Positions 60,965 to 64,000 of a DNA stretch of 64,000 nt are shown piece after piece. The position numbers and the translations under genes were made by a program. The notes beneath the pieces are model-generated. The model saw nothing but the letters and a program-made list of their open reading frames with translations. It did not search any database and had not been told where the DNA came from. Within the stretch, counting starts at the first letter, position 1; each line of letters starts with the position of its first letter. Origin of the DNA: Owenia fusiformis (taxonomy: Eukaryota; Annelida; Polychaeta; Sabellida; Oweniidae); NCBI GenBank assembly GCA_903813345.2, contig CAIIXF020000008.1:30776867-30840866 (forward strand). The letters are read 5' to 3'.

Positions 60965-61021
60965 GTCAATAGATTGTTATATTTTAAATATTTTTTAATA
61001 TATTGGATTGTCATTGCTGCC

Positions 61022-64000
61022 TCAGTCTATCTGTGGGTTATTCTGGAACAAATACTCCGCCTGGAAAAATGAAAAAAAATGTCATATGTTTTTATATGGC
61101 AAATAAAGCAGACAAGAGTGAAATCAGCAAGGAATAAACAGAAATGTTATGTAATCGACACTGTGTAGAAATAGAAGGTGCACGAGATATACAAAAGAAA
61201 CACTGAAATAAATATATAAATATATCGCTCAATGTTATTCCATATTATTCATGTTCAATTTTTTGTTTATTTACCTACTTGGAATCAGTATCTCATTATC
61301 TTAAATTCATACTTCGAATGGTTTTTGGGGGTTGTTCTGTATTTATCAAATGTTGTATTTTGTTCTTTCTTACAATTAATTGTATATGCTTATAATCAAC
61401 ATTAACATTTTACTGTTCATTCAAACATCTTAGTTTGTCTTACTATAAATTCTTGATTCCTATAATGTGATTTTGTGGATAATTTATAATTATATTCATT
61501 TTTCAAAATAAAAGATGGTTCAATAACGGCACAAAGTGTCAAATGAAAAAACATTCCATCAAATCTTTTTCATAAACTAATTAAACTTATTTACCGAAAA
61601 AGTGAAATCAACATGTCTGGGTGTCAAATAAAAAAATACTCATAACACTTTAATTCAACTCGGGTGGAATGAATAATTTAAACAGAAAACACATTAACAA
61701 AACATTTCGAACCTGGGATTCCAAACTTCGTTAAAATTAAATGTATGTTAAATGGATTTTTGTGGTTTTGTGGTCAATGTTTTTTTATTTAAAAACACAT
61801 TTGAAGAAGATCAGACACAGCTACTGGGTGGTCAACAACAACTATACATTGTATGCATATTCCCCTTTATATTCTCATGGAAGTATTTTCTCATGAAGAC
61901 AGAACAGTGAATGCATAATCAGTCATAACATATTTTTGAAGGCACATAAACTTGCTAAATTTGCTATAAATTTGTTTGTTTTTTTGAATAGTAACAAGAA
62001 CATTACCTGTATTGTTTACCCCGAAAGTTTTATTTTTATTAACGTCAGTTCAAACATCTGATGTTTATTATACATCAAACGAAAGCTTGAGAATGAGAAT
62101 GCATGGTAGAACTTTTAATTAATCTAAAAATTATTTTTTCAATTTTTAATGAGAGATTTTTAATGTAAAACTTTTGTTAGAACATAGAGTAGTTGGCAAA
62201 ACCTTGCTTTTAATCCACACAATTTGATTTACAAAAAATAAGAATTCCTGGGTCCAAAAAATCTTGGACAGGGACACATGTAAATCATAATAAACAATTA
62301 GGCCAAGTAAAGTTAAATATATATTGAAGTCTCCCTCTCTTATGGGAATGAGAATTTTCAGAAGACAAATGATATGCCAAAAAGTTTTTCTGAGACAAAT
62401 CCAAATGAGAAGTGACACTAAAAACTCATTACTTAAATTTTGTAAAATTATGTCAAAGTCAAAGGAATTTCTGCTTTGAAAACTTCATATATTGCAACTT
62501 TAGTAAATCACCATCATAAAATCTTCAGCATTTTTATATACTTTTCATATTGGATAATATAAAATCCACTCCAATAACATTCAGCACCTCATGGACATCA
62601 AACATAAATTAACTTTGAATGGCCTTACTGCTCAACCAGAACTCACCAGGTAGTCAATGGCATCATCAGGGCGAGTCTTACAGCAGTCGATGAGACCCTG
62701 TGTAAGTGTTGGCATGACATGCTTCATCAGGTAGTTCCTAAGAGGGATAGATTGCGTCTCAAGCATCTCGTATTCTTCACGTTTTACATCTTCTAGTCGA
62801 GTAGACTGGAATTGAAAAGAATGGCTTTGACTAAAATGTTTTGAAATGTCGATGTCATCTATCAAATTAGTTCACTGGTGTTCACATTATCTTATTCCGG
62901 ATCCTGAATATGTAACATGAAACGTGCATTTTTCCATATTTCATGAAAAATAAATCTGTCCCAGATGCTCTAATATATTTTTTCTTGAATAGAAAAAACA
63001 AACAAAAACAATGTGAATTTTGTTGGGTCCATGAAAAGATGGGAGGGTACTAGTATTCTATGCAAACCAAACTGCCATCTTTCTATTGATGCAAAACCTT
63101 AATTTCCTTTATCATTTCATTCTCAATTACATGTACACGTACTTCATTCTGACCCTCTCCCCTTCTGACTCATCCTCTCCCAATGATATAGATTATAAAC
63201 TGTCAAGTGGAACACATTTGTAAGTGGAACACCTCCAAAAGTGGAACACGCCAGAGTCCCATGACCCACTGACAAATATTGTGGAACAATTCTTAGTGTA
63301 TATGGAACACCTTCAAAGTGAAGAATTTCTTAAAGGTACCAAACGTGTTCCACTACATTGGTTTTGTCGTATTGTATAACTCACCCATTCTTCCTGTCTA
63401 TTTTTCCTCAGAGCAGCCTCCTCAGCTTCTCGTGCCTCACGCTCTGCCTTCTCTTCAGCTTCCTTCTTTAGCCTCGCCTCCTCTTCCTTTCTCCTCATTT
63501 CCTCCAGCTCCTCCGGAGTTGGACCATAATTCCTTGGTTCTCCCATGATCTTCTTGATCTTTTCAACTGTGTCTTTGCACATATCTGAGGCATCTTTTAC
63601 TATGTCTGAAATAACATTGCATCCTTTATTGTATGGTTAATGGTCCTATCCTTATATAAAGCCCATTACTAAATGTACTTTAATAAACATGATCTAGGAA
63701 TCAATGTAACAAAATGTTGTTGATTTTAAAAGTGTAACAGTTTGTCACAGATGCAAACCATCAAATATGATCTCTGATACCAGATAGAAAAAATGATGGC
63801 TATAACCTCTTGCTGATGACAAAATAAAATGCAAAATGTACAAACATATATGCTTACCTCCCCTATTCCAACCCCTTATCAAATCCCATCTTATCAAAAC
63901 ATCTACACCTGAAAATTATATACATACCCATTTTTTCTGGGTGAATCTCAAGTTCATCAAAATAATTCAGAACTGTTTCATCTTCGGTGTTGACCTCTCT
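61022..64000 (-). CDS. AK7: Adenylate kinase 7, C-terminal part (last four exons)
   Basis: Exons: 63928-64000 (cut by the window edge), 63385-63605, 62647-62805, 61022-61060; phases are consistent and give the last 163 residues. The segment begins with a stretch ending [10 protein letters not shown], continues with [19 protein letters not shown] and a charged Glu/Lys/Arg coiled coil, and ends in a Dpy-30 motif ([18 protein letters not shown], then RPDDAIDYL across the last intron to AEYLFQNNP). This is the C-terminus of the AK7 family, an axonemal protein with adenylate kinase activity (2 ADP to ATP + AMP) needed for motile cilia. The NAD-binding-like and kinase domains lie beyond the window. 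The last exon is only 39 bp including the stop. Confidence 0.92.
61061..62646. other. Last intron of AK7
   Basis: 1.6 kb of AT-rich sequence. No gene or clear repeat recognised. Confidence 0.6.
63196..63355. repeat. GTGGAACACC MITE copy in an AK7 intron
   Basis: AAGTGGAACACATTTGTAAG, GTGGAACACCTCC, CCAGAGTCCCATGACC and AGGTACCAAACGTGTTCCAC follow the order of the element at 37594-37770. It ends about 30 bp from the donor of the 63385-63605 exon. Confidence 0.7.

Larger units (their letters stand above)
59706..61021. other. Convergent region between the SLC16 gene and AK7
   Basis: No coding sequence recognised apart from scattered repeat ends. A copy of the TAGCCAG dispersed repeat lies at about 60473-60670. 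Confidence 0.5.

Overview
The window is animal nuclear DNA: AT-rich, with genes split by many GT-AG introns and dense in short mobile elements. Gene content (PARP1 with all three zinc fingers, POLE2, a BRICHOS membrane protein, an SLC16 transporter, the ciliary kinase AK7) fits a bilaterian, probably a marine invertebrate. I could not fix the phylum. All exon structures were read by eye from splice sites, reading phase and family knowledge; phases close in every gene.

Layout. 1-5864: 5' part of a Ty3/gypsy retrotransposon on the minus strand (LTR, primer site, long leader, uninterrupted gag-protease-RT frame leaving the window at base 1). 6510-7358: foldback element. 8660-11083 (+): BRICHOS-domain type II membrane protein with a cleavable ten-cysteine, Ser/Asp-rich tail. 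12742-33281 (-): complete PARP1, 26 coding exons, 998 residues. 33338-45568 (+): complete POLE2, 14 coding exons, 523 residues, head-to-head with PARP1 with only 56 bp between start codons and an E2F-like site in between. 45569-54242: gene-poor, rich in repeats. 54554-59015 (+): SLC16-type transporter, 6 coding exons, 748 residues. 61022-64000 (-): 3' end of AK7 with its Dpy-30 motif.

The most striking theme is that tandem repeats here have repeatedly been seeded by coding exons: about 22 copies of the start of the PARP1 WGR exon with its splice acceptor, a 20-bp minisatellite grown out of the PARP1 stop-codon region, duplicated pieces of POLE2 exons 3 and 12, and a rearranged scrap of the last SLC16 exon. 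A second theme is foldback elements: two unrelated ones (6510-7358 and 33851-34860) share 5-bp target duplications and CAC termini.

Functionally, PARP1 (strand-break sensor and poly-ADP-ribose writer) and POLE2 (subunit of the leading-strand polymerase) are both S-phase/DNA-maintenance genes, so a shared E2F-type promoter makes sense. The other genes have no evident functional tie to them.
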